Below are positions 1-10,500 of a stretch of DNA of 64,000 bases, piece by piece. The notes beneath the pieces were generated by a model. The model saw nothing but the letters and a program-made list of their open reading frames with translations, did no database searches and was not told where the DNA came from. Where the stretch lies: assembly GCF_032362555.1 (NCBI RefSeq), contig NC_083526.1, positions 764,001 through 828,000 on the forward strand, given 5' to 3'. Origin of the DNA: Amyelois transitella (lineage: Eukaryota; Arthropoda; Insecta; Lepidoptera; Pyralidae). The position numbers and the translations under genes are program-made. Each line of letters starts with the position of its first letter. Positions within the stretch are counted from its first letter, which is position 1.

Positions 1-71
1 ATTAGAAAAGCAAGCGACCTGATTAATCCAGGAATCAATTCTTGCATCGTGAGATTTTTTATTGTACTTAC

Positions 72-232
72 GTCGATTGTTTGGTGGCAAACTGGCATGA
101 CTGTCTTCATCTTCCGAAGATGAAGAACGAATTAGTTATACTACTGCCCTCAGCCACCGGATTCACATTTTGCTCTCCATTTGGAGCGGCAGATGTGGAC
201 CCTCTGAACCCACTCACGTTTGAACTTTGCAT
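72..232 (-). other. Possible 5' exon of a gene running off the left edge
   Basis: On the minus strand an ATG at 232 opens a 41-codon frame, and a good splice donor (GTAAGT) follows position 72. The ATG frame stops before the donor, so this is either 5' untranslated sequence or a different frame. A serine/acid-rich frame just before the donor reads SSSSEDEDSHASLPPNN but has no start of its own. The divergent position relative to mRpS18C would fit a shared promoter. The function cannot be read and the call is weak. Confidence 0.2.
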
Positions 233-918
233 ATTACTTACGTAAAATTATTAAAATATTTTCTTGGTTTCTTATCGTGGTAGATAAAAAACCCACTTTG
301 AAACACTTTTCATTCAGTAATACTAATTATTTTGAGTTTATGAAAAAATTTTCATAAGCGAAAAACCGTTGCGCGGCAAAACCAAAAACGCTATGAAGAG
401 ATGACATTGACAGGATGGATATGTCTTGCGGTGACCGGAAATGAAAGCTAAACCAATGACAATTTGTTGGCTTTATACCGTATGTATGGTAAAACCATAG
501 ACAGCTTCTTCATTATCTATGCTGTGTGTTAAGACCGTATATAATATTAAAGATGATGATGTGATATCTTTGTTAAAAGACAAAGTTAATTAAATTGGAA
601 AACAGCAAAAAATTCAAAAACCTTCTTACCAATGCAAGCTGCATCATAACAATACATATACATACTATAATCACGATTTCATTCCTAACGTGGGGAGGAC
701 ATACATCATCATAAAAGAAATCAAAATTAAATTATTTTTAAGTAGGCAGTATGTGATTGATGTCATAGTCAAATAATTAATTTCGACGGTTTTGTCTACT
801 ACTACTAAATGTCAACATCAAAACGTCAATTTAAACATTTCAGAAATGGAATTTTGATTGAGTGAGGTTATGTTAGATTCCGAAAATATTTGTTTGGGAA
901 ATTAATAAAGAATTCACA
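233..918. other. Intergenic / promoter interval upstream of mRpS18C
   Basis: No coding frame is supported here. The stretch is AT-rich and precedes the first exon of mRpS18C. If the minus-strand exon at 72-232 is real, this would be a bidirectional promoter. No clear TATA box or repeat family was recognised. Confidence 0.4.
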
Positions 919-1458
919 ATGGCATTGTTGAAAACCTTACTTCCTCGACAACTTAGTAAGTTTTACATTACATTTTCTTATTGGTACCTAAATAATAATA
1001 TCCAAACCTGGAACGGTACAGATAATTCTGAAAATCATCTGAAAGTAATGCCTGTCCAATTACCTATAACAATCTTTTAATTTTCAGTTGCAAGCACTCA
1101 TCGGGCAATCATTGCGAACATTCGTCACAAAACTACAGAAACCAAAAACGAGGACGAACCTGTCGAAATAGAAAATCCATTCAAGAAAGAGGAACAGCAA
1201 TGCATCCTCTGTAAACTGAAAATCACTCCGGACTACAAAAACTACCGGCTTCTATCCCAGTTCCAGAGTCCCTACACCGGGAGAATATACGGGAGACACA
1301 TAACAGGACTTTGTAAAGCTAAACAAGAACTGGTCGAAGCAGAAATCACAAAGGCGCAAAACTGTGCTCTAATGCCATACTATTATAAAGATAAAGCGTT
1401 CTTGAAGGACCCTAAACTATTTGATCCGGAGAATCCTATTAGGTCGCACAGATTCTAA
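919..1458 (+). CDS. mRpS18C: Mitochondrial small-ribosomal-subunit protein bS18m (mRpS18C), 2 exons
   Basis: The product is a bS18-family protein of the mitochondrial ribosomal small subunit, encoded in the nucleus and imported. Exons are 919-955 and 1088-1458, with donor GTAAGT and acceptor TTTTCAG, joining in phase 1 to give 135 residues. The N-terminus (MALLKTLLPRQL) is basic and hydrophobic like a presequence. The S18 core shows CILC, LLSQFQSPYTGRIYGRHITG and LCKAKQ, followed by MPYYYKD and the KDPKLFDP tail typical of the C paralogue. Length is close to animal MRPS18C. An AATAAA signal lies about 45 bp past the stop. It converges on the SFR1-like gene. MRPS18A and B are less likely because those are longer. 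Confidence 0.93.
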
Positions 1459-1636
1459 TTTGTTACATAGTTTTTAGATGTTAGTTTAATTAATGAGTTT
1501 TAATAAATATGTATTGAGTAATTGTAATTTTATTTGTATTTTGCTGATAATATTAATCTTTGATATACATATAGATAGATAAACTCTATTGCACCATAAG
1601 AGTAAATCATACTAAACAGACAGAGATGGTACAAAG

Positions 1637-1775
1637 ATGAATGAATGAAGAGATATATGAAGAGAGTTATGAATGTTGATGAAGCGAAGGAAGTATGCAG
1701 AGATTGTGGCAAGTGGAAAGAGGTAGTCTCTGCCTACCCCTCCGGGAAAGAGGCGTGATTTTATGTATGTATGGT
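1637..1775 (+). repeat. Family C repeat (LINE 3' end), partial
   Basis: This matches the final part of the LINE fragment at 37464-37720, including the frame ending [20 protein letters not shown] in better copies, then GGCGTGATTTTATGTATG. It lies between two convergent genes. Confidence 0.75.
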
Positions 1776-2008
1776 ACAAAGGCGGACTTATCACAAGTGC
1801 AATATACATACATATTATCAAGTCTATATTCTATGTAAGGCAGACAGGGTCAAAGGACACATTCAGATGGAATTGTGATTCAAATGGTGTTTCCTAGCCC
1901 AATGCCTACAAGAAGTATTCCAAGTGTATTAGCTCTCTTTATGTTTCTTATAAAAATTATATTATTATAATAACAAAAGAGCATTTATTAATCAACAATA
2001 CAAACAAA

Positions 2009-3532
2009 TTATAAATCATTGAATTTAGCTAAAACAACGCTCGCATCATCTGGCGTATTAAAACAGTCATTCTCTTCATCATACCCAACGAGACTTGAAG
2101 GAATCTTTAGTATTTGCAGCATTTCTGAAAAGTCCATATTCTGCTTATCGGGACATTTATTTCTCATCATTTCTATTAACTCTGTCAGGGCATCCTGACA
2201 TCCTCTCTGCCATTTTTTTATAAGACCTCTCAATTCTTCCGTATCTTTATTCATAGCTTTAGCCAGAAGTAGTTTCTTTTTAACTTCTATGCGAGACCTC
2301 AAATCATCAATGTCTTTTTGGGTGATAGAACCTGTAGACTTCGCTTTCAACGGTTTTGTAACTTTGTCATAGGATTTTCGTATCAATATTGTTCTTTTAT
2401 GGTCAAAATCAAAATCATCATCATCTGAACTCTGTGAAGATGGTGGGGGTTGGGATATTTTTATAGGTTGTTTATTCTCTTTTGGCTTTTTCTTAACTGT
2501 TTTCTTTAAGCTACTAGTTGATGTGGTTTTATCTTCTAACTTTTGTACTTTAACATGACTATTTTCCATAAAATCATCATCTTCCAAAGTCAATACTCTT
2601 GGTTGTATTGGTAAGTTTTCTGCTTTGACTCCTATAGTGCTATCTGCCCTCTCTGTATTATTGATTACATTCTCATTCAAATGTTTACTCAAATTGCACA
2701 GTGGGACTTCATCAGAATCTGAATCAAATAATGTCTGCCAGGTAGATTTTTGTTCATTTTTATCATTGGGATCTGAAACCACCTGGTCCTTAAAAATTTT
2801 ATTTTGTAATACCACTATGCATTCCTTTGCAAGATTATCTGGACTGTTTTTCTTAACTTTCATTGAATTTTTTCTACTTTTTATGCTAGCAACATTATCT
2901 TGAATTATTTTCACATCAGATGCAGACCCCTGTGTATTATTTGGGGCAGGTGATGTGATTTTGATACTTTTAGACTTTAATACTGGTGTTACTTCTATTT
3001 CTTTATTGTTTGCTACACTGGAAGAAATTTGTAAAGATGTATTTTCAATTGGAATTCCTTTTATTAGTGTTGACGAATTCTTTTTACTTCTACTTTTATT
3101 TTTCAAAACTGGAGTGACAACTGGTACATCCTCATTAATGATCTCATTTGGTGGAGAATTAATAGATTCCTGTGGTTCAAAACATTGTTCAGTTTCTTGT
3201 GATGAAGTATCGGGATCAATTTTTAATATCTTCGACTTTTTTCTTCTAGGAATATCTACATGTCGGGAAGGAGTGGTGTTTATTTCAGGATTAATATTAG
3301 TTTTAGATTTTTCCAGATCTACATCATCTATTGTTCGTTTAGTCTGCACTGGTTGCTTGGTTTCTCCAGAGCCAGCTAAGGGAGACACAAAAGGTGATGG
3401 ACCACCTTTTCTCCAGTTGCGAGACAGCCCAACTCTTCGACAGGGAGTAAGCAACGCCTTGCTGATCCCACCTGGTGTTTTGGGAGAATCAGTTTTGTTT
3501 GTTTTCATGGAAGATACATTCTTCATTTCCAT
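2009..3532 (-). CDS. SFR1/Mei5-like recombination accessory protein, single exon
   Basis: This is a 507-residue single-exon protein resembling SFR1 (Swi5-dependent recombination repair protein, yeast Mei5/Sfr1), which with Swi5 stimulates Rad51/Dmc1 strand exchange in the nucleus. The diagnostic part is the C-terminus, roughly residues 400-495. A helical segment ITQKDIDDLRSRIEVKKK leads into LRGLIKKWQRGCQDALTEL and then MLQILKIPSSLVGYDEEND, the same order as vertebrate SFR1 (LIKKW, then a segment around a hydrophobic-Y motif). A conserved-looking N-terminal patch, TPCRRVGLSRNWRKGGPSP, is followed by about 350 low-complexity, Ser/Lys/Asp-rich residues. The protein is longer than human SFR1 because of this linker. 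A minus-strand AATAAA is at 1984-1989. It shares a divergent promoter interval with SdhB. Confidence 0.72.
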   Translation of the reverse strand: MEMKNVSSMKTNKTDSPKTPGGISKALLTPCRRVGLSRNWRKGGPSPFVSPLAGSGETKQPVQTKRTIDDVDLEKSKTNINPEINTTPSRHVDIPRRKKSKILKIDPDTSSQETEQCFEPQESINSPPNEIINEDVPVVTPVLKNKSRSKKNSSTLIKGIPIENTSLQISSSVANNKEIEVTPVLKSKSIKITSPAPNNTQGSASDVKIIQDNVASIKSRKNSMKVKKNSPDNLAKECIVVLQNKIFKDQVVSDPNDKNEQKSTWQTLFDSDSDEVPLCNLSKHLNENVINNTERADSTIGVKAENLPIQPRVLTLEDDDFMENSHVKVQKLEDKTTSTSSLKKTVKKKPKENKQPIKISQPPPSSQSSDDDDFDFDHKRTILIRKSYDKVTKPLKAKSTGSITQKDIDDLRSRIEVKKKLLLAKAMNKDTEELRGLIKKWQRGCQDALTELIEMMRNKCPDKQNMDFSEMLQILKIPSSLVGYDEENDCFNTPDDASVVLAKFNDL

Positions 3533-4004
3533 AGGAATTACTCACGAACACAACAAAATAGAATTATGAGACGACGAAAAACAAACAAAAACATTTCATC
3601 AATTTCATTATTTTTGACATTGATATATTTTCTGTTTCCCGCCTAAATAAAAGCAGACCATAGATTATTAAGTCTTAAAAGACTTAAAACACATTTGATC
3701 CATTTAAAACTCCCTACTCATGCAAAGGCGTCCGTCGCTTGTCGGTCAAAGAGAATTAAACACTAGACTTAAAAAAAAACTGCACTTGTAACATCTGTCA
3801 ATTTCATAAATCTGATCTGTCAAAACTATCATCTCTGATGGATGTTGAATTGGGGTGCGTGTTGTTTTATCTCGAATAAATCATTTTAATATATAACGAA
3901 CGAAACTAACCCTCTTTGTGGCCTGGAAAAGTCCTAGGATTGCAGTCACAAGTCGTGGTCTAAGTAATAATTACATTTGTTTTCGTAAACAAAAACATTA
4001 CATA
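3533..4004. promoter_or_regulatory. Divergent promoter interval between SFR1-like and SdhB
   Basis: About 470 bp separate the two opposing start codons. No repeat or coding frame is visible, so both promoters must lie here. No TATA box was seen. The role is inferred from gene orientation only. Confidence 0.5.
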
Positions 4005-4853
4005 ATGCCGTTGCTTAGACTGACCACGGGTACTTTCGGGCAGCTGCGCACTTTCGCGACGTCATCAGCCCTTGGCAAGAGAGTGAAGACCTTCGCCATT
4101 TATCGCTGGAACCCTGATGAGCCGGAGAAAAAACCGTACACTCAAAATTACCAGGTAGATCTCGATGATTGCGCGCCTATGGTTTTGGATGCGCTATTGA
4201 AGATCAAGAATGAAATGGACCCGACTCTTACGTTCAGGAGGTCATGCCGCGAAGGAGTCTGCGGTTCGTGCGCGATGAACATTGACGGGATTAACACTTT
4301 GGCGTGTATCAGTCATATTGACCAGAATCTTTCAAAGCCCTCGAAAATATACCCCTTACCTCACATGTATGTTGTGAAAGATCTGGTTCCAGACTTAACT
4401 AACTTCTACCGTCAGTATCAGTCGATAGAGCCATGGTTACAGCGTGAAAAGGAGGCTGCAAAGGGTAAGGAAGTGCAATTACTTCAAGATGTCGAAGATC
4501 GGGCTAAACTCGATGGATTATACGAATGTGTGCTGTGTGCTTGCTGTTCAACCAGCTGTCCTTCATACTGGTGGAATGGTGACAAGTATCTGGGCCCCGC
4601 AGTCCTCATGCAAGCTTACAGATGGATTATTGACTCAAGAGATGACCAAACTGAGAAGCGCTTATCGAAGTTGAAGGATACGTATTCCGTATACCGTTGC
4701 CATACAATCATGAACTGCACCAGAACTTGTCCAAAGGGTTTGAACCCTGGACGAGCGATTGCACAGATTAAGACCCTTCTATCTGGTTTAGTCAAGAAAC
4801 AGAAACCGATTATGGATCCATCAGGGCTTGAGAAGCAGGCGGCCCAAAACTAA
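4005..4853 (+). CDS. SdhB: Succinate dehydrogenase iron-sulfur subunit (complex II), single exon
   Basis: The 282-residue iron-sulfur subunit of mitochondrial complex II carries electrons from the flavin of SdhA to ubiquinone at the inner membrane. The start at 4005 is chosen because it gives [19 protein letters not shown], a mitochondrial presequence; the frame is open upstream without an ATG. The [2Fe-2S] ligands are C81, C86, C89 ([10 protein letters not shown]) and C101. The second half has [16 protein letters not shown] beginning at C175, and [19 protein letters not shown] for the [4Fe-4S] and [3Fe-4S] clusters. All expected cysteines are present and the length matches the family. It has no intron although its neighbours are intron-rich. 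Nothing in the frame suggests a dead retrocopy. Confidence 0.96.
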   Translation: MPLLRLTTGTFGQLRTFATSSALGKRVKTFAIYRWNPDEPEKKPYTQNYQVDLDDCAPMVLDALLKIKNEMDPTLTFRRSCREGVCGSCAMNIDGINTLACISHIDQNLSKPSKIYPLPHMYVVKDLVPDLTNFYRQYQSIEPWLQREKEAAKGKEVQLLQDVEDRAKLDGLYECVLCACCSTSCPSYWWNGDKYLGPAVLMQAYRWIIDSRDDQTEKRLSKLKDTYSVYRCHTIMNCTRTCPKGLNPGRAIAQIKTLLSGLVKKQKPIMDPSGLEKQAAQN

Positions 4854-6373
4854 ACTCCCACTTTTTAAATTAGTATGATCATGATAATTTTAATTTGGTA
4901 CTTAAAAAGTTTCAATGGGTTAGCATTTATAACCTTTTCATCGAAACTTATGTACAAATCCAACATTTTGTAGTTAATTCGTAATCATGATTTGATTAAG
5001 TTGGAATTAGTTTAGTAAGAATTCAATCGAGCATAAACAAGGAGTTGTCTTACCGAAATTAAAAAAAAGTATTATTTTCTTTGTGATTATCATGAGTTTC
5101 ATCTGATATTTATTTCTCATTTCCTTGTTATGATGTACACATTTGTATTAAGATTTGTTTTGTAATTAAATGATATTTATTTACATAACATTGTATTTTT
5201 CCATTTGATCCGAATTTGGAACAGAAGAACAGAGTTTTACAGTTCCAATGAGAAACACCTACATAGTTTTCCAAAATTGATTTCTTAAATAAAAATGCAA
5301 GCACTTCATACAACAATTTAAGTTGCCCCTGTACCATGGCACGCCTGACTACTTTTTTATTGCGCGAAATACTATCCCTGTTTCGCTTTTTATTATGATT
5401 TGAAACGGAACAGTGATAGTTATTTGCGCGGTAAAAACGACGTCACGCGTGCTATGTTGCGGGGGCGGCACTATGACTTTGTAATGGCCGACGATTTACC
5501 AATTTTATTAGTTCTGTTTGCAATAATTGGACTTTAACTACTTAGTAATTAACTATTGTGCAATAATCGTATGTGAAAATGAGTGTCCATTAAGAAATGA
5601 TTAAGAACTTCAATTTTCAAGCTTTGGTTTGTCCATCCCAGAGACATACCTACCGAAAAAAATGAGAATATTTTTTTATTTTCCGCTCAAGAATTAACCA
5701 AGGTAGGACGTGTCTTACCCATGTCTTACCTACATCTACGAAATTATTTTTAGTTTTATATTTTATACTTTTATAGCTATCTATCAAGACATCTTTAGGT
5801 CAAAGTTCTACATTATCTTGTCACCTCGGGGCGAAATATCCAAAATATTCCGTGCTGTAAATAAAACGTAGTAAATAAAAAGGTGCCAAATCTCACTGAA
5901 TAATAAGCTGTACTGTACAGAACCAATGTAGACCTATGGAATAAGGTTCTGGGGCACGAAGCCAAGTCGATATTCATGGGAAAAAGATAAAAATATATTT
6001 TTTAACGCGTCGATTTTATACATAGTAAATAAAAACATCAAATTAAAATTTCATATATTTTAAACCATATACAGTTCAACAAATTCTGATGATACATTTT
6101 TTTAATTTATTTTCGCAAAGCTTTTATTGAAAGCTTTCTATACAATAACACTTGAGAAAAACTAAGGTCTTATTAATTTACTAACTGTTTAACTTATTGA
6201 ATACATATTAAAATGGGAGCAAGTTTTAATTTGGTTTAAATTTTTTATACAGCACTAAAAAAATGGCATGTTCTATTGGCATTTAACTGTTTTCATGCAA
6301 CAACCTGACAAAATGTACCTACAACATATTTAATTTAATGCAGTATATAAAACGTCTTTATTACGATTTCATG
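4854..6373. other. Intergenic, no gene seen
   Basis: AT-rich sequence downstream of SdhB. The open frames here are short and without family features. No repeat of the families in this window was recognised before the SINE at 6374. Confidence 0.5.
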
Positions 6374-6622
6374 AAATAAATAAATATATACGGGACAAAT
6401 TACAGAAATTGAGTTAACCTGAAAGTAAGTTCTGAAACTTGTGTTACGAGATACTTACTAACTCAATTTTATAATAAATACTCATATAAATAAACATCCA
6501 AGACCACAGGCCTATTAGAAAAAAAATCGTTTCTCATCATGCCCTGGCTCATAACACAGGGATTCGAACCCGGAACCTTCGGCGTCACAGACAAGCGCAC
6601 TACCGCTGCGCCACAGCGGCCA
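6374..6622 (-). repeat. tRNA-headed SINE (family B), near full length
   Basis: On the minus strand it starts with a tRNA-like head containing the A box (GCGCAGCGGTAGTGCGC) and B box (GGGTTCGAATCCC). It continues with the body shared with other copies: CATGATGAGAAACG, GGATGTTTAT, GAGTTAGTA and a 3' AT-rich end. The B box is intact but the body is diverged. Confidence 0.85.
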
Positions 6623-7017
6623 TTGACATTTGGTAAAATAAAGGTGCACACACACAGGGGCAAATATCGATTTTTAATCAGATTTATGAACCAACAGTTA
6701 ATGATTGAGAATAAGAATTTTGGTAAATTAATTGCAGTTAACTTTTATTTTTACAAAAGCTTAGTTTTACAAAATTGGTGGAACTGGGTATTTTGATAGT
6801 CCATTGTATGTTAACATAATGTATCTATTCCTAAGTGCAATATCAAGATATACAATATTATAACAATAGATAAATCCATTCTATCTAAGAAATTATATAA
6901 AAACACTATTTTGTAATGAATATGCAGCTTTATACTATAAAAAGCATATAACTTGCTTTATTTCAAATACATAACTAACTTATAGCTATAGTTCGTTTGA
7001 CCTACAAAATTCGGAAT

Positions 7018-7065
7018 AAAATAAGTCTCTGCCTATCCTATAAGGCGTGATTTTATGTTTATGTA
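7018..7065 (+). repeat. Family C 3' tail fragment
   Basis: Only the last 45 bp of the LINE-derived repeat are present (GTCTCTGCCTATCC, then GGCGTGATTTTATG). Confidence 0.5.
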
Positions 7066-7141
7066 TGAACAAAATAAGTGGCCATAGAAACGCCATATAA
7101 ATTCTGACTCTGAATCTCAGAAGTAAGTAATCTCAGTATGG

Positions 7142-7288
7142 AAATGTGTGTGGTTCCCGGCACCATTAGAAAAAAGAATAGTACCACTCCATCTCTTTCC
7201 CCGTGGATGTCGTAAAAGGCGACTAAGGGATAGGCTTATAAACTTGACATTTTTTTTTTCGGCGACAGGCTAGCAACCTGTCACTGAA
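7142..7288 (+). repeat. Family A SINE-like repeat, 5' half
   Basis: It has the family start (GTGTGGTTCCCGGCACC) and continues to GCTAGCAACCTGTCACT, where it abuts the family D repeat. Confidence 0.7.
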
Positions 7289-7544
7289 ACTGAGCTGAAG
7301 AGTTTGTTTGTTTGTTTGAACGCGCTAATCTCAGGAACTACTGGTTCGAATTGAAAAATTCTTTTTGCATTGAATAGACCATTTACCGAGGAAGGCTTTA
7401 GGCTATATAACATCACGCTGCAACTATAAGGGAGCAAAGAAATAATGGAAAATGTGAAAAAAAAAGGTGAAAATTCATCTTTGAGGGCCTCAATGCTGCC
7501 CAAAATAACTATTCCACGCGGACGAAGTTGCAGGCACAGCTAGT
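7289..7544 (-). repeat. Family D repeat (LINE-like 3' end)
   Basis: The same sequence recurs at 33745-33985, 36555-36845 and 55740-56005. On the minus strand it opens CTAGCTGTGCC and ACTTCGTCCGCGTGGAATAG and ends in a run of CAAACAAA units. It begins within a few bases of the predicted BOD1L-like stop codon. Confidence 0.7.
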
Positions 7545-10500
7545 TTAACTGATATTATTTCTTCTGGATAAGTAATGTAATTTCGGTTTGTAAAGGTCCG
7601 TTGTGTCATATCTTTGCACTTTTCTTGGAGTCTTCAGTTGCCCGTTGGGTGTCTGTGCGTTTTGTTCATAATTTTCTATGGACTTATCGCTCGACGGACT
7701 ATTTGGCAGCGCTGAAAGAATACAAAAGGTTATTTGTTTATGTGACCTGTCTAAATTTACGTTGATATATACATACACAGTGCCGTGTGGTTCCCGGTAC
7801 CAATACAAAAAAGAATAGGACCACTCCATCTCTTTTCCATGGACGTCGTAAAAGGCGACTAAGGGATAGGCATACAAACTTGGGATTCTTTTTAGGCGTT
7901 GGGTTAGCAACTTGTCACTATTTGTATCTCAATTCTATCATTAAGCCAAATAGCTGAACGTGGCCATTCAGTCGTTTCAAGACTGTTGGCTCTGTCTACC
8001 CCGCAAGGGATATAGACGTGACCATATGTATGTATGTATATACATAATGAATGGATGAAAACTTTATTTAAATATTCCACTTATACACACAAAAACTATT
8101 ACAATATTAAGTTTTTTTTAAATTATGTATTTGTTTTTATGCACACAAAAAAGTGTAGAAAATGCGGACTTAATGCCGTTAGGCATTCTCTACCGGTCAA
8201 GCAGCTGACCAAACAGAAATAAGTTATGTAAACTAGCTTCTACCCAAAGCTTTTTAATTTTTTTGCGTATTTAACGCCACCTATGAAGGATGGAGTGGTC
8301 CTATTCTTTTTTGTATTGGTGCCGGGTACTACACGGCACTAATGAAAAAAAGAATAGGATATATATAAAGATGTATATAATTAATACTTACTGGTCTTCT
8401 TAGGCCTTGGCAGCCCGACTCTCTTCGCTCGACCCAAATACTTGGACCTCACAGCGGTCGACACATTATTATTGCTAATCTCTTCACTTTCTGTAATATT
8501 ATAACATTTTTATGTGTCGCCAGTTACAAGTTGATTTAAGAAAAGGAACTAACATATATATACATATATTTTCTTCTGCACTGACGCCTTGCAAGCGGCA
8601 GTTAACTTACTTTTAAGTAATTTATTTGACGTCAACCAATGTTGTGAAACCAAACGTTTTGACAATTATTAAGCGATATGAAGTATCCTATAATAATGAA
8701 TAAAAATTTTGAATTTGAATTTGAAAGGGCAATCAGTCAATTCAGGGACGTCCTGGCGAAAGGTCAAGTCAGGTGTACCCGAATAAATGTGGATAAAGCT
8801 GAAGCAGTATGCAGGGATGTGCCGTGTGGTTCCCGGCACCAATACAAAAAAAAATAGGACCACTCCATCTCTTACCCATGGATGTCGTAAAAGGCGACTA
8901 AGGGAAAGGCTTACAAACTTGGGATTCCTTTTTAGGCGATGGGTTTGCAACCTGTCACTATTTTAATCTCAATTCTATCATTAAGCCAAATAGCTGAATG
9001 TGGTCATTTGGTCTTTTCAAGACTGTTGGCTCTGTCTACCCCGCAAGGGATATAGACGTGACCATATGTATGTATGTATGTACAGTATGCAGGGATCGTG
9101 GCAAGTGGAAAGATGTAGTCTCTGCCTGCCCCCTTCCTGCATACTTCTTCCGCTTCATCCACATTCATAACTCTCTTCACGCAAGCATGTCGGTCCCCCT
9201 ACCTTTTAAAATAGAATTATGTAATTTAAAAATGAATGTGCCGTGTGGTTCCCGACACCAATAGTAAAAAAGAATAGGAACCCTCCATTTCTTTACTTGT
9301 GGATGTCGTAGGCTACTAAGGGATAGGCTTATAAACTTGGTATTCTTTTAGGCGATATCCTAGTAACCTGTCGCTATTTGAATCTCAATTCTATCATAAA
9401 GCCAAACAGTTGAACGTGGCCTAAAGTCTTTTTAAGACTGTCGGCTCCATCTACCCCGCAAAGGATATAGATGAAAGTGTAGAAGCGATTATATTTATGT
9501 TAAAATAAAATTAAAATTCACCTTCAGTCGTAGATGTAATCTGATCGGAACCACTCAGTTTCCTAATTTTATTCGGTGTTAGGACCAGCCTATTATTATT
9601 CACCGAACTCTCCACTTCTTCCTCAATCTTTCTCTTCAATACATTGTCTTCATTCACTATACTAGACTCCATACAATAATCAATTTTAGGCATTTTATTT
9701 AACGATTCTTCTACAGCACTACCAAGTATAATCTCCATTATTTCTTGCCTCGATGTCTTGTTAACCATCTCTTCCAATTTAGCATCATAATCACTAGATA
9801 ACTCGAACGAACATTCAGATTTAACCGGACTAAACATAGGTGTACGGCCTTCAAAATCATTTTCCACAGGTAAGGTTATTTCAGCAGATATATTCAAATC
9901 TTTAACAACGTTTTTGGACAATTTGAAATGTCCGTTCTTGTAATAATTCACAACTTCGAAATTGCCGTGTGTTTTAGCAACTTCTCTCAATAAATTCTCT
10001 TCGTAAGTATCACAGTTGACTAAATACAATTTGCTTTTATTAACTTTGTCAGTTATTTTTTTTAAGAATTTGCTAAATGTAGCTCTTTCAATTTCTGAAT
10101 TGTATTTTTCGCTTTCACTGAAATATTGTAATAATTTTTCACCTCTGCATTCTTGCAGTGTGTCTCTTTTGATTTTTTCGTGTATATCCTTATATTTTTC
10201 TGTTTCTTCACTTTCAGATAGTTCCTCTGTTATAATGGTCACTTCGAAGTATTCTGGAGGCTTTTTGTGATCATTATCATTTTTCAAGTTCATCTTGTCT
10301 AAATTGCAGTCAGTTTTATCATCAGCTTCAGCTACATTTTTAATTTCTTCGGATGACGGTTCGTCGTTAAATTTTTCAGTAATATCGCTATCGTCAGGCT
10401 CAGGCACCCCTATAATTTCACGAATATCATTAATTCCATATTTCATCAATTTCAACTCATCCAAATGGAATTTTTCATCTATTTCAGATGATGCATATAT

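Noticed and set aside
3918-4004. SdhB start upstream at 3918
   Set aside because: That codon is GTG and the added residues are not presequence-like; the ATG at 4005 gives the expected length.
9511-9521. Natural end of the BOD1L-like protein at the long-frame stop
   Set aside because: A GTGAAT donor after GAA G at 9522 and two further in-phase coding exons fit splicing better.
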